Origin: Paroedura picta
Lineage: Eukaryota; Chordata; Lepidosauria; Squamata; Gekkonidae
Reading direction: 5' to 3'
NCBI RefSeq assembly: GCF_049243985.1
Contig: NC_135372.1
Coordinates: 74,735,818-74,799,817, forward strand
DNA: 64,000 nucleotides
The translations under genes were made by a program, and so were the position numbers. Under the pieces are notes generated by a model, which did no database searches, was not told the origin of the DNA, and saw only the letters and a list, made by a program, of their open reading frames with translations. Of this stretch, positions 20,558-27,630 are shown one piece after another; within the stretch, counting starts at the first letter, position 1, and every line of letters begins with the position of its first letter.

Positions 20558-20817
20558 CTTTTTTACCCCATCCAGCTGAAGGAGGTTCACAGTGGCCTGT
20601 CAGCTGTAGTTTAATACATAAAAACTCTGATTCTCTATCCATAGGTAGACAGCAGCGTTGGAGCTTAGTTCCTTGCTGTCATCATCCTGATGAATATAGT
20701 GCCAGGTTCCTTAGTCATCATAAACAGTGGGAGGGGGGCTGTACTCACAAAGATGTGGGCATTTTTATATTCCTGAAATTCTCTTTCCAGCAGCAAGTAA
20801 GCTCTTGAGTGCATCAT
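481..20817 (-). CDS. UBE2U: UBE2U gene span: coding exons 1-8 (3' exons off the left edge)
   Basis: Ubiquitin-conjugating enzyme E2 U accepts ubiquitin from E1 as a thioester and passes it to substrates, usually with an E3. I assembled eight minus-strand exons by eye: 20817-20749, 16270-16189, 15664-15572, 14505-14408, 11878-11752, 8610-8529, 2305-2217 and 562-481. Every junction is AG/GT and every phase joins cleanly, giving about 239 codons from the second ATG. Exons 1-5 form the UBC fold, with an HPN tripeptide and the catalytic Cys at residue 89, the position I recall for the human protein. Exons 6-8 are the C-terminal extension typical of UBE2U. No frame break is visible, so the gene looks functional. 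It lies downstream of ROR1 in the same orientation, as in human. The final exons are beyond position 1. Confidence 0.93.
563..2216. other. UBE2U intron 7
   Basis: AT-rich intronic sequence between exons 8 and 7. No repeat or further exon was recognised. Confidence 0.5.
2217..2305 (-). CDS. UBE2U: UBE2U coding exon 7
   Basis: The exon encodes R (split) then KITTISYEDYYLSWFQIATS and RADGEFKRE, between a TTTCAG acceptor and a G|GTAAGT donor. It aligns with human IKTTSFSDYYQTWSRIATSK, a conserved UBE2U-specific segment of unknown function outside the E2 core. It is 89 nt. The intron to exon 6 is about 6.2 kb and carries the unclassified LINE-like element and a CR1 copy. Confidence 0.9.
2573..2720. 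repeat. (GA)n/(GGGA)n/(GAAT)n microsatellite
   Basis: Compound purine repeat: GA dinucleotides, then GGGA tetramers, then a second GA block and five GAAT units. ORFs read through it on either strand are low-complexity artefacts. Confidence 0.95.
3513..4133 (+). CDS. 206-aa protein of the unclassified element, internally duplicated
   Basis: An open frame of 206 codons that I do not recognise. Residues 1-28 are basic and helical. Residues about 29-112 are two tandem 42-residue units starting IFKEIQD and ending VEEKSEI, acidic and probably coiled or disordered. Residues about 125-206 form a compact C-terminal part with CIFCGKEYNC, a possible small metal-binding cluster. The two units differ at 5 codons, all changing the amino acid. 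There is no transmembrane segment or signal peptide. The start is the first ATG of the frame. It could be an ORF1-type RNA-binding protein of a retroelement; this is inference. Confidence 0.45.
   Translation: MSMLKRLAHIIEKQTQDFKGFTEGLVKNIFKEIQDGKEEVSNRNDGLITVADDSFKQGGKPTVEEKSEIHIFKEIQDAKEEVFNRNDGSITVADDSSKQGGKSTVEEKSEILETEKGMPEFCSPDKDTLFKKTYSHLKATVYKNQSKEIWICSESNRFKGALWGKNCIDTGVQEVQRPQDLLIYRCIFCGKEYNCTFYAKGQWGRI
3597..3848 (+). repeat. 126-bp tandem duplication inside the 206-aa ORF
   Basis: Units start at 3597 and 3723, exactly 126 bp apart (42 codons), with about six base differences over roughly 123 bases. The frame is preserved. Confidence 0.9.
4248..5100 (+). repeat. Tandem ~400-bp repeat in the 3' part of the unclassified element
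   Basis: Two long copies with the same landmarks (TTTCCTTTGTAGGCATATAG at about 4269 and 4668) are 399 bp apart. A shorter, more diverged third copy covers about 4915-5090. Each holds a pyrimidine tract ending in TTTGTAG that looks like a 3' splice site. Confidence 0.85.
5822..6299 (+). mobile_element. CR1 LINE, 5'-truncated 3' end
   Basis: Encodes the C-terminal CR1 segment (LEKRRLRGDMLALFKYLKGC, VQQWNRLPK) and the CR1 3' end (GGGGGTTGGACTAGATGGCC) finished by ATTCTATG repeats, the CR1 tail signature. It is a 5'-truncated copy in UBE2U intron 6 with a frame break. Confidence 0.9.
7169..7450 (-). mobile_element. Sauria SINE, full length
   Basis: Reads on the minus strand from GAGCCTCTTGTGGTG (tRNA-like box A) to a Bov-B-like tail ending in TTTACC repeats. 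It is flanked by a 13-bp target duplication, TTTTCTTAAGGTA, at 7156-7168 and 7453-7465. Confidence 0.92.
8529..8610 (-). CDS. UBE2U: UBE2U coding exon 6
   Basis: The exon encodes A (split) then VASTEHKTETSIKFYVAPEE and STPEQQ. It is bounded by a polypyrimidine-TTTTTAG acceptor and an AAAG|GTAATA donor. Its entry phase fits exon 5 and its exit phase fits exon 7, which is the main support, since similarity to human here is weak. It corresponds to the low-complexity linker after the UBC fold. Confidence 0.8.
8913..8982 (-). mobile_element. 5'-truncated Sauria SINE / Bov-B tail
   Basis: Only the shared 3' tail is present. It has a perfect 13-bp target duplication CACTGATCACATA at 8900-8912 and 8983-8995. 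Being so short, it could come from a SINE or from Bov-B itself. Confidence 0.9.
9370..9664 (-). mobile_element. Sauria SINE, full length
   Basis: Close to consensus, with a tail of four GGTAAA-type units. Flanking duplication TCTATAGTATACATAG lies at 9354-9369 and 9665-9680. It sits in the UBE2U intron between exons 6 and 5. Confidence 0.93.
9830..10195 (-). mobile_element. Old L2 LINE fragment (RT region)
   Basis: On the minus strand it translates, with interruptions, to an L2 reverse transcriptase stretch (RCYQYMGDIQLYFSLTAE, where the active-site YADD is decayed). It is a different, older subfamily from the copy at 17-20 kb. Confidence 0.65.
10262..10395 (-). mobile_element. tRNA-derived SINE fragment
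   Basis: Carries the antisense SINE core CCAAGGTCACCCAGCAG, the complement of the CTTGGG-like stretch of the tRNA-derived SINE seen at 28.1 kb. Partial copy. Confidence 0.5.
10597..10672 (+). mobile_element. CR1 3' terminus
   Basis: GCAGGGGGTTGGACTAGATG followed by ATTCTATG-type repeats: only the last 75 bp of a CR1 element. Confidence 0.85.
10708..11062 (+). mobile_element. tRNA-derived SINE split by a MITE
   Basis: SINE core (CCTTGAGCCAGTCAC, CTCACAGGG) and 3' part (CAGGGTGTCTGTTGCAGGGA, GTAAGCCACTTGG) are separated by a 177-bp insertion at 10805-10981. Confidence 0.75.
10805..10981. mobile_element. 177-bp MITE inserted in the SINE
   Basis: The ends form an inverted repeat: ACCGTTTATGCACTGGGA at the left, the complement of TCCAGTGCATAAACAGT at the right. 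The bases CAGGG occur on both sides (10800-10804 and 10982-10986), and the SINE copy at 28.1 kb has an uninterrupted ACAGGGTGTCTG here. The superfamily is unclear. Confidence 0.75.
11208..11391 (+). repeat. SINE 3' end with (AAAT)n tail
   Basis: GCGAGCCACTTTGGGTCCCT leads into about 110 bp of AAAT/GAAT repeats (11281-11391). Confidence 0.8.
11752..11878 (-). CDS. UBE2U: UBE2U coding exon 5
   Basis: The exon encodes VMLSNPVLDNAVNMEAAEML then NNNISLYRERVIQCVTTSQRLE, between an ATGCAG acceptor and an AAG|GTAATA donor. It matches human VMLSNPVLENPVNLEAARIL. These are the C-terminal helices of the UBC fold. The sequence after SLYR is diverged from human. It is 127 nt and ends in phase 1. Confidence 0.92.
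12000..13770. other. UBE2U intron 4, left part
   Basis: No exon recognised. 12.3-12.6 and 13.0-13.3 kb are GC-richer and carry overlapping open frames on both strands without protein-like features. Confidence 0.4.
14408..14505 (-). CDS. UBE2U: UBE2U coding exon 4 (catalytic cysteine)
   Basis: The exon encodes V (split) then DPVSGRPCVDFLDDPSKWNT and KLTMSSLLLTIQ, between a CAAAG acceptor and a CAG|GTAAAG donor. The Cys in GRPCVDFL is the ubiquitin-accepting residue. It is codon 89 counted from the second ATG. Human UBE2U has GQPCIDFLDNPEKWNTNYT here. The open frame continues about 0.6 kb past the donor, but that extension is intron. Confidence 0.94.
14708..14931 (+). mobile_element. L2 LINE internal fragment
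   Basis: Matches the linker between endonuclease and RT of the 17-20 kb L2 (GGACTGGCAGTCCCGCCTG; protein VEDWQSRLPDAIDEIAPQCP). It lies in UBE2U intron 3 between exons 4 and 3. Confidence 0.85.
15572..15664 (-). CDS. UBE2U: UBE2U coding exon 3 (HPN motif)
   Basis: This exon has no ORF of its own long enough to stand out. Between a GGTAG acceptor and a G|GTAAGA donor it encodes AELQLAIKYTENYNKIPPNV then NFTTIPFHPN. That aligns with human LVFQLTIHFTSEYNYAPPVV and its FHPN. The HPN tripeptide supplies the Asn that stabilises the oxyanion in ubiquitin transfer. It is 93 nt, entering and leaving in phase 1. Confidence 0.92.
16189..16270 (-). CDS. UBE2U: UBE2U coding exon 2
   Basis: The acceptor CCTTAG precedes GGT ATT TCT and the donor is A|GTAAGC. 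The exon encodes GISVTPIGDNYMEWIAEIQG then LKDSLWE, aligning with human GITAKPVSEDMMEWEVEIEG. It forms the first beta strands of the UBC sheet. It is 82 nt and ends in phase 1; the split codon is completed as Arg by exon 3. Confidence 0.92.
16496..16860. mobile_element. hAT-like element fragment
   Basis: Starts with CAGGGGTCTCCAATGTGGTG, a hAT-type terminal sequence, and continues into a GC-rich body. No matching right terminus is visible before the T-rich run at 16870-16920, so it is probably cut short by the adjacent L2. Family call is tentative. Confidence 0.45.
17237..20098 (+). CDS. L2 ORF2: endonuclease-reverse transcriptase
   Basis: An open frame of 953 codons; the true start may be the later ATG near 17324. 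N-terminal basic region (about 1-85), then an AP-type endonuclease (about 90-300: CNARSIKNK, TETW, LGDFNVH, SDHYAL), then RT (about 540-830: FRPGHGVET, DLSAAFDTVDHELL, GVPQGAVLSPTLFN, catalytic YADD). The C-terminal domain begins with KLQLVQNAAARVLTG and LHWLPIAARIRFK. Relative to the copy at 61-64 kb, one extra C in a run of seven near 20088-20094 shifts the frame, so the last 70 residues continue in the next frame (20085-20300). It would nick target DNA and copy its own RNA. Confidence 0.92.
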   Translation: MIISLGARGMEREAQTERGGYAGAGISTIMGQGRYSEGRRLDKRRGGSTGVLYRARSWRHGRRPGCARSPSNLRPIPRNVRVEARVKDPTLVLCNARSIKNKALTLQHFIAESKADLACVTETWVREGETVALRELAPPGYSVLHQSRTHKRGGGVAIVVREVLTHRALPAPEIEGVECVGIGWDSVESLAIWLVYRPPNAPPDVLPRLLEAAAAWALQYPRLLILGDFNVHADAPSPVHGGDLVSSMATLGLSQFVAGPTHHAGHTLDLIFGAGIEVDLDTALAVPWSDHYALRARLRIPPPPQLGGGRILVRPRRLMDPIGFRNALRDPMPPGDSLAALVEDWQSRLSAAIDEIAPKRLLCPRLKRAPWYNRELRERKREVRRLERVWRKTRDEATRTSHRTLMRAYEMAVKVAKREFFAAEIASASSRPAQLFRTVRSLTALEGRQNSRKLELGCEALMSHFADKVSSLRRALPATVNTVNELETCWPPLEVTFDGFRRLSLPEVDELLGSVRATTCPLDPCPSWLLKGGGQKIGGQLRDIVNLSLDSGEFPEQLREAVVRPLLKRSMLDPRDPDSYRPVSHLAFLGKVVERAAADQLLAFLEETSALDPYQSGFRPGHGVETVLVALLDDLRRQLDRGGSAVLVLLDLSAAFDTVDHELLVHRLAETGIRGTALRWIRSFLQDRTQRVAVGDEFSRSYRLPCGVPQGAVLSPTLFNVFMRPLAQLVRSFGLGCHQYADDTQLYLLMDGRPDSPPEPFARCLEAVTEWFEQSRLKLNPSKTEVLWLGRRGQDQEARLPTLGGAHLTIASQARNLGVIIDASLTLEAQIKRVAGQAFFQLRQARLLAPYLSPEHLAMVIHATVTSRIDFCNSLYAGLPLSLIRKLQLVQNAAARVLTGTPWRAHIQPVLRQLHWLPIAARIRFKVLVLTFKALRELGPTYLRDRLSPYAPP
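20085..20300 (+). pseudogene. C-terminal end of the L2 ORF, shifted frame
   Basis: 71 codons continuing the L2 protein after the homopolymer frameshift (RALRSAGENL to FRRACKTELFRQVYG, then TGA). It matches the intact frame of the copy at 63.6-63.8 kb (RALRSTTTNQ to FRRACKKELLHQTFG). Confidence 0.88.
20749..20817 (-). CDS. UBE2U: UBE2U coding exon 1 (start codon)
   Basis: The exon encodes MMHSRAYLLLEREFQEYKNA followed by HIF, and ends at a GTGAGT donor in phase 0. Human UBE2U starts MHGRAYLLL, so the second of the two adjacent ATGs (20814) matches the family start; both have a purine at -3. This is the N-terminal helix of the E2 fold, which contacts E1 and E3 partners. Intron 1 to the next exon is about 4.5 kb and holds the L2 element. 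Confidence 0.9.
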
Positions 20818-21030
20818 AACTATTGGAGTCTCCTTAGTGTTGCAGAGTCACAGAGAAAATGAAACTGTTCTCCAGCGAAAGAAGCCGTATCTGTCAAAGT
20901 CCTGGAAGTAAAGGTCTAGAAAAGCTCATTTCTGAAAACCTGAACTCAATTTAGATGGATTTTCCGGCAGTGGTAAATAGGCTGTTATCTTGTCAATGAA
21001 CTCCGGAAGTAAGCTAAAGTCTCTAGCGTG

Positions 21031-21135
21031 TCATGGAGCCATGACTGAACAAAGACATGAAAGGAGGTGGCTGAAGTCCGTCTTGATCCGCTGATAATTT
21101 CTATACTGCAAGGCGTCTACAAGGACAGCATCCAT
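21031..21135 (-). other. 34-codon ORF upstream of UBE2U (possible uORF)
   Basis: Starts MDAVLVDALQYRNYQRIKTD and ends SVMAP before TGA, 214 bp upstream of the UBE2U start on the same strand. It could be a leader ORF in the 5' UTR or chance. No homologue recognised. Confidence 0.2.
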
Positions 21136-21467
21136 AGCCAGGAAGGTAAAGAAAAGAAGAACTTAGCCCGGCTGTGTATACAGAGTGCTGCCTAGCAACG
21201 GCAGCTCTGGCCCTTGTAACAGTGGGGAGCTTTTCCTCTCAACCAATCAGTGCATGCCTTTGTTTGTTTGTTTTGCCTGTCTCCAATCAGGCACTGTGTT
21301 TCAGTTCGATCTTGAAACAGTAACTCTCCATTTTTGCCAAGATCAGGTAACAGGCGAACTTGCTTGTAAAACATTGGAAAGCTTAGGAGGCTGAAGTTGG
21401 TTTCTTATTCCTTACTAATTCATTCTTATTCATGAAATCCTTAAACCAACAATATTTAAAAGAGATC

Positions 21468-21960
21468 TGAACCCCATAACAAGGTTTGGACCACCACATA
21501 CACCCCCACATTCAAGGGGACTGTCCACTGAAAACATACATATGGTAGTGTCCAATCCAAAGTTGATTCTGGTGCCAGGAGCAGGTTTTGAATCCCCCTC
21601 CCCACAAGGAGCTTGTATTCCAAGGGATTTTGAATAAGGAAATGCCCGGTGCAACCCCAAATAATTTTTGGACAACCACATGTCATACACCCCCACATTC
21701 AGGGGACTATGTTCTAGAGGACATGTGCTGGTCCCTGGTCTAAAGCCCAGTTCTTACACCAGCTGCTCCAAAATCGGCTGCCCTCAGGACAGTTGCACAG
21801 CTGGACATTGGGGGCAGGTTGCACCCCAAAACAATCTTAGGACCACTCCTGCAAGTGGATATATGGTGATGCCTGGTCACAACAGTGGTTCTGGAGCCTC
21901 GAGCTCCTTTTTGCAGTCTCCTGAAGAGGTCTGCATTTCTATAAATGATAACAAACTGAG
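21468..21960. repeat. ~180-bp tandem repeat, three diverged copies
   Basis: The block ACCCC(A)TAACAAGG..GGACCACC recurs near 21487, 21670 and 21840, with further shared blocks (CACCCCCACATTCA). Spacing is about 183 and 170 bp. Not assigned to a family. Confidence 0.7.
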
Positions 21961-23740
21961 AATTTAAGTTAATTCACATGTTCAAAGCAATTGATCCACT
22001 TGGCCTTAATGCATTTTTTTCCAGCATTGATGCTAATGTTCTACTCTCTTTTCGTACTGAAGCTATTTACAATGCACAATCAGGTTTGCATCCTGATTTC
22101 CTTCTCTGAAACAGTCCTATAGTCTGAAATTGCATTTTCATTTCAAAACTTTTCATTTTAATTTGTCTTAAAATATGAACTTTTGCCTGTTGTGAATCCT
22201 GGTCTCCAATGCCTGTTATCCTGGCAAGGGCCCCCGTAATTGAAGGCAGTCTTCAAGGAGACACTTCCACATGCTGACACATATCAGGTACTGTGCAGAA
22301 TGGTATACACAGGAACCAGACTGACAGGTACTTGATTTGGAAAGACACTGGATTCATTTCTTGACCAAGAGTTCAGGCTAGACTCCATTTTGTCTGAGAT
22401 TGCTAGAATAGGACGGAAAATGCATTTCTCTTCCATTTTCTTTAGGCCAGTCCAGCAGATTTATGACTAAATGAGCAGTTGTGGGAGCACAATGGAATAA
22501 CCCCCCCCCCCCAGCCAAAGACCATCAGACTATCCACAGAAGGGAGTGGCTTCTCCAGGTACCAACAGAAACTTCTTTTGTTTCTATTTGTTCAGTGCCA
22601 TCTCTGTCTAGCAGCATCTCCCTTTCTCTAACGATCTTTAATATGTTTCTTATGACTTCCTATCAGTTAACACATCTGAGCCACTGAGTAGACAAAAGTG
22701 AGAACTAAACCCATCAGCTTCCAACCAGCCTAGGTATTGTCCATCTTTGGGATCTGCTTCACCTGACTAAGTCATACAGCCCACTTCATTTACAACACAC
22801 TTGAACTCATCAGATTCATCCATAACTTATAGCCCATCACCTATCACCTACATCACTGCAGCACAATATAACAGACAATTTTTTCCCATGTGATTTCTGC
22901 TAGTATCCATAGAATGGTTTGGGCCTGAAACAACCTGCGAAATATAACCCAAGGTGCATGTTTACAGTAGAATTGTATTCAAAGCTATTTGTAGTTCAAT
23001 GCTAATTCAGGACCCGACTGAATTGGTGATTGGTGAAAATGCCTTGAAAAAAAAAAACGGAACTATCCAGCCTTTGAAGACAACAAACATCATAAGAGCA
23101 TTCCTAGAACACTATCCCTTGCTACTGAAATAATTACAACTGGCATTTATATGATAGGCTGAAGGAACAACAGAAATCAGGACATGGAAACATAGAGGCC
23201 ACAGAAGCTGTCTTCAGCAGCATTCAGGAGAGACGTCTGCTTCCAAAACACATTATTGCTTTGTGTCTATCATGAACCCTAATGTCCCCCCCCCCACTGC
23301 CACCAAGGAGGGAAAATTCAGATGTCCAGGGTTTTCACCAAAAGTATTGGAAACAATTCTGCTGTTCAATTTCCTTATGACTTTTTATTTCACAGTATAT
23401 GGGCTTGCAATTAGCTGTACTGTTAGCTACTAGGGTATGAGAGCCTCCAGTGACCAGGAAACATTTTAAGATACTCTTTTTGACCCTGAAACACAAGAAT
23501 GTGGATTCTCCTCAGTAACCCACTGCTTTTCATGGCTTTCAAAGCTCACTTGCCAAAAGAGACCTGTAGAATGAGGGTTTTTGCCAACCTCAGGTGGCTT
23601 TGGTATACCTTTCTGACAACAGCAGAAATCAGCTTCTACCATAGCAGCCATCACCAGTCCAGGCATTGTCCAAGGAAGACAGTCATGACTTGGGACAATA
23701 AATCCACAGAGAAAATAGCGAAAATCAGTGTTAGATTAAT
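21961..23740. other. Intergenic sequence upstream of UBE2U
   Basis: Short C runs at 22501 and 23287, and otherwise nothing I can name. Confidence 0.4.
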
Positions 23741-23744
23741 TGAG

Positions 23745-23840
23745 CCCAATAGCACCTTTAAGACCAACAAAGATTTATTCAAGGCGTGAGCATTTATTGA
23801 AGAGCATGCGTGAGCATTTATTCAAGTGCATGCACACTTC
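23745..23840. repeat. Dispersed repeat with GTGCATGCACACTTC
   Basis: Contains CACCTTTAAGACCAACAAAG and GTGCATGCACACTTCCTCAG, a motif pair I associate with a widespread squamate repeat. GAGCATTTATT-type units are repeated inside. Related pieces are at 25.18 and 35.43 kb. Confidence 0.5.
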
Positions 23841-24100
23841 CTCAGACAAAATGGAACAAGGATCATAAGAGTACAGATATAAAGCAAAGGTAAATTAACG
23901 GCAAATTAGTAAAGTGTATCCAAATTATGCTATATTATGCCATGTGATAATTCTTTGCTAAAACAGCTAATTAGTCCTTTTGAGATCAGTTGTAGTTCAC
24001 AAAAACATTGGAGAAATAAAACTGTCCATGTTAGCAATTAATGGAATACACTTTGCCAGTTATAAAAAGAAATAATTAAAAGAAGCCTGGCTTATGTCCA

Positions 24101-24987
24101 GGCCCATTCCGCACAGGTTTATTGTAGCAGGAGTGTGGCAAATTGTAATCGCTACTAAAATGCAGTTATGCACGACGTCGTACACAATCTGCCACTCCTG
24201 AAACTGATCAGCAAAAAGCGCTTTGTTGTAGCACTTCCAGGGAAATCCCAAAAAGTGGATTCACCCTCTGGAAAGCGCTACACTCTTGCAACCAATCTGC
24301 AACACTAGCAAAAAAAGTTCTGTGCGTTACCATTGTTGTGGTTTCAGCAAAGTCCCTCCCCCTGGCTCTCTCCTCTGATCTTCCGACAAAGCGATCGCCA
24401 TTTTTTTTTCTTGGAGCGAGCGGAGAGCAATGAACCGGCAAGCCTTCATTCACCCAGCGAGGCTTCTCTGGCTGCAGTCCCTCCACAGAGCTGCTTTAAA
24501 GCTCGCCTCTAGTCACCAAGAACAACACAGCCCCGTTTGCAAATTCCCTTTATTTTCGGCCGAAAATCGCGCCCGTGCACGGGGGGGGGATTTTTTTTTC
24601 ACTCGGGGGAGCGTGGCAACGATGAATCGCCAGCTCATACACCATCTGCCAGCTAGATGGGTCTCTCCATTGCAATGAATCAACGCAGATTCGTTGCAAC
24701 GTGTTTTTTTTTTAACCTGTTAAAGGGTAAGGGGCTTTTCGGGAGCATGATAATGGCCGCCCATTGGCTGTTCGTTTGAGTGACGGCCAGGGGCAGGACA
24801 AAGCACAGGAAAAATCACTTCCTGGCTAGCAATTTTTGGCGAGACCGGAAACCTGTGGGAAACGATTGCAACGCTACTGAATTCAGCTACAAAGGCAGGT
24901 ATGCATAACGCTGAATTCCACTATTTTAAATTTTGGAATTGCTTACTGTAAACAATTGGCCACATTGATTCTTGTGCGGAATGGGCC
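24101..24987. mobile_element. Harbinger-like non-autonomous DNA transposon, copy 1
   Basis: 887 bp with terminal inverted repeats GGCCCATTCCGCACAGG / CTTGTGCGGAATGGGCC and CCA on both sides. Subterminal ACGACGTCGT is palindromic. It is non-coding. It matches the copy at 25870-26767 along most of its length. Confidence 0.75.
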
Positions 24988-25157
24988 CCAGAGATGCTGC
25001 TGTGCCCCCCCCCCAGGGAGGGAGGAGTGGCATCTCTTCTGGCCATAGCTCCCGCCCAGCTCTGCCAAACACCTCAGAACCAATTCTTAAAGTTACAGAT
25101 CCACTTTGCCAAATTCCCTTACCTACATTGTACTGGATTCAAGCGGGAAGCCATGTT

Positions 25158-25322
25158 GGTTTGAAGCAGCAGAACAAATTTAGAGTCCAGTGGCACCTTT
25201 AAGATCAATAAAACTGTTCTCCACATTCTCAATAAACCACCAATAACATTTTGATCTTTAGGACTAATAAAACTCTGTTAATTTCAAAGTTGCAACTGGA
25301 CTCCAAAGTTGTTCTGCTACAT
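25158..25322. repeat. Inverted pair of dispersed-repeat arms
   Basis: Left arm AGCAGAACAAATTTAGAGTC and right arm GGACTCCAAAGTTGTTCTGC are complementary, separated by about 100 bp with AATAAAAC-containing halves. It could form a fold-back. Confidence 0.65.
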
Positions 25323-25869
25323 TGCTCTAACATGCTAGAAGCTGTTTACCTTGGAGACCTGCTGCAGGTATGGATACAGTCTCTCTCCTGGATTTTCAAG
25401 GGCCATTTCCTCTGGATGCCAGGTCTACCTACTGTAGAAGCCTCACGTGGGCAGACCTAGGGCTGGTAGACCTGTTATCGAGAAATCTGTTCTACCCACT
25501 TGGAGATCAATGGAAAGAAGACTTCCCCCCACAAGCAGGGGCTCTCTTTCAGAGAAGTGATTTGTCAGTGGGCCTCTACCTGTTCTCTACCCATTAGGAT
25601 TCAAGAACCAGTTAACCTGATCTCCAAAAGCCAAATCTTCCCAAAGCAGCATCCTACAAGAGAGACCTATACTCCTGAGGCCACATCTAACTGTAGAGCC
25701 ATATGGTGGCTAGCACTGCTCTCTCATTGGTGAGGTTTAGCCATGGAAATATACAGTGGGGAAACCTGGTCTCCAGAATACCAGGGATAAACACCTGGAG
25801 ATCTCTGATGGGTAGAACTGTGGCAAACATGTCTCCATTATTTGGAGTATTAGGGCTGGGGAAGACTTA

Positions 25870-26767
25870 GGGCCATTTCCCACGGCTTAAAAATAGCACA
25901 ATGGTTGCTAATTGAAAACGCTACTAATTTGGCATTACCCACGACGTCGTAGACAATCTGCAACACTCCTGAAACCGATCAGCAATAAGCGCTTCGTTTT
26001 AGCGCTTTCAGGGAAATCCAGAAAAGTGGATTCACCCTCCGGATAGCGATACACTCCTGCAACCAATCTGCAACACTAGCGCTAAAGACCTGTGCGTTAC
26101 CATTGTTGCTGGTTCTTCAAAGCCCCTCCCCCTGGCTCTCTTCTCCAAACTTCCGGCGAAGCGATCGCCATTTTTTTTTCTCGGAGCGAGCGGGGATAAA
26201 CGCACCGGCGAGCCTCTTTCTGTTTAGAGGCTTCCCTGGCTTCAGTCCTTCACCTTTAGTCACTAAGCACAAACCACTGAAAAGCCCGTTTGCTGGAATA
26301 AAGTCCCTTTATTTTTTACACATAAATTCAGCCGAAAATCGAGCCCGTGAGAAGGGGGGGGGGAATTTTTTTTTATCACTCGAGCCAGCGTGCAAACGAT
26401 CATACAATCAAACGACAGCTCACATTAGGCAGCTGGATGGGTCTCTCCATAGCAAAGAATCTACACAGATTCGTTGCTATGGGTCTGTTTTTTTTTTTAA
26501 AAACCTTTCTTAAAGGGAAAGGGGCTGTTTGGGAGCATGCTAACGGCTGCCCATTGGCTGCTTGACGGCCAGGGGCGGGACGAGCTTGGCAATAGCGCTT
26601 CCTTTCTAGCGATTTCTGCCGAGACCGGAAGCCTGTGGGAAACGCTAAAAAACGCAACTGATTCCACTACAAAGCCAGGTGTGCAAAACGACGAATTCCA
26701 CTATTTTAAATGGCGATTTTTCCTTCCGCAAACAATTTGCAACAAAGATCCCCGTGCGAAAAGGCCC
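25870..26767. mobile_element. Harbinger-like non-autonomous DNA transposon, copy 2
   Basis: 898 bp, inverted ends GGGCCATTTCCCACGG / CCGTGCGAAAAGGCCC, and TTA duplicated at 25867-25869 and 26768-26770. It splits a tandem-repeat unit whose uninterrupted relatives are at 27649 and 27828, which confirms both ends. Confidence 0.82.
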
Positions 26768-26784
26768 TTAGTGGCATGGTTAGC

Positions 26785-26857
26785 AAAGGTATGTATAAAT
26801 ATGGGATGTATAAATATTTTTATACATCCCATATTTATACATACCATTGCTAAACAC
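26785..26857. repeat. Near-perfect palindrome
   Basis: Perfect 25-bp arms (GGTATGTATAAATATGGGAT.. and its complement) around an 8-base AT loop. They extend with mismatches to about 35 bp per arm (GTTAGCAAA / TTGCTAAAC). Strong cruciform or hairpin potential. Confidence 0.92.
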
Positions 26858-27630
26858 AACTGAAGACAGCAACAGAATACAGGATGATCTTGTTAGGCTC
26901 GAGAAGTGGGCTAAACTGAATAAAATGAAATTCAATAGGGACAAATGTAAAGTTCTGCATTTAGGTAGGAAAAACCAAATACACCAATATAAGATGGGGG
27001 AGACTTGTATTGGCAGTAGCATGTGCAAAAAGGATCTAGGAGTCTTAGTAGACCATACATTGAACATGAGTCAGCAGGCTAAAAAGGCAAATGGGATTTT
27101 GGGCTGTATCAAACGGAGTATCGTGTCCAGATCACGGGAGGTGATGATGTCGCTTTACTCTGCTCTGGTTCGGCACCCCAATTGAAGAGGGATGTTGACA
27201 AACTGGAATGTGTCCAGAGGAGGGCAACAAAGATGGTGAGGGGTTTGGAGACCAAGACATATGAAGAAAGGTTGGGGGAGCTTGGTCTGTTTAGCCTAGA
27301 GAGGAGAAAACTGAGAAGGGATCTGATAACCATCTTCAAGTATTTAAAAGGGTGCCACATGGAGGATGGAGCAGAATTGTTCCCTCTTGCCCCAGAGGGA
27401 CAGACCAGAATGAATGGGATGAAATTAATTCAAAAGAAATTCCATCTAAACATCTGGAAGAAGTTCCTGACAGAGGGGTTTCTCATTGGACAGGCTTCCT
27501 CGGGAGGTGGTGGGTTCTCCATCTTTGGAAATTTTTAAACAGAGGCTGGATAGCCATCTGACGGAGAGGCTGATTCTGTGAAGGCAAAGGGATGGCAGGT
27601 TACAGTAGATGAGCGATTGGGATGTGAGAG
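26858..27630 (+). mobile_element. CR1 LINE fragment
   Basis: Encodes the end of the CR1 RT and C-terminal domain (CKVLHLGRKNQIHQYKMG, CKKDLGVLVDHTLN, then LERRKLRRDLITIFKYLKGC) in two frames that break near 27185. It ends before the usual ATTCTATG tail. Confidence 0.88.
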
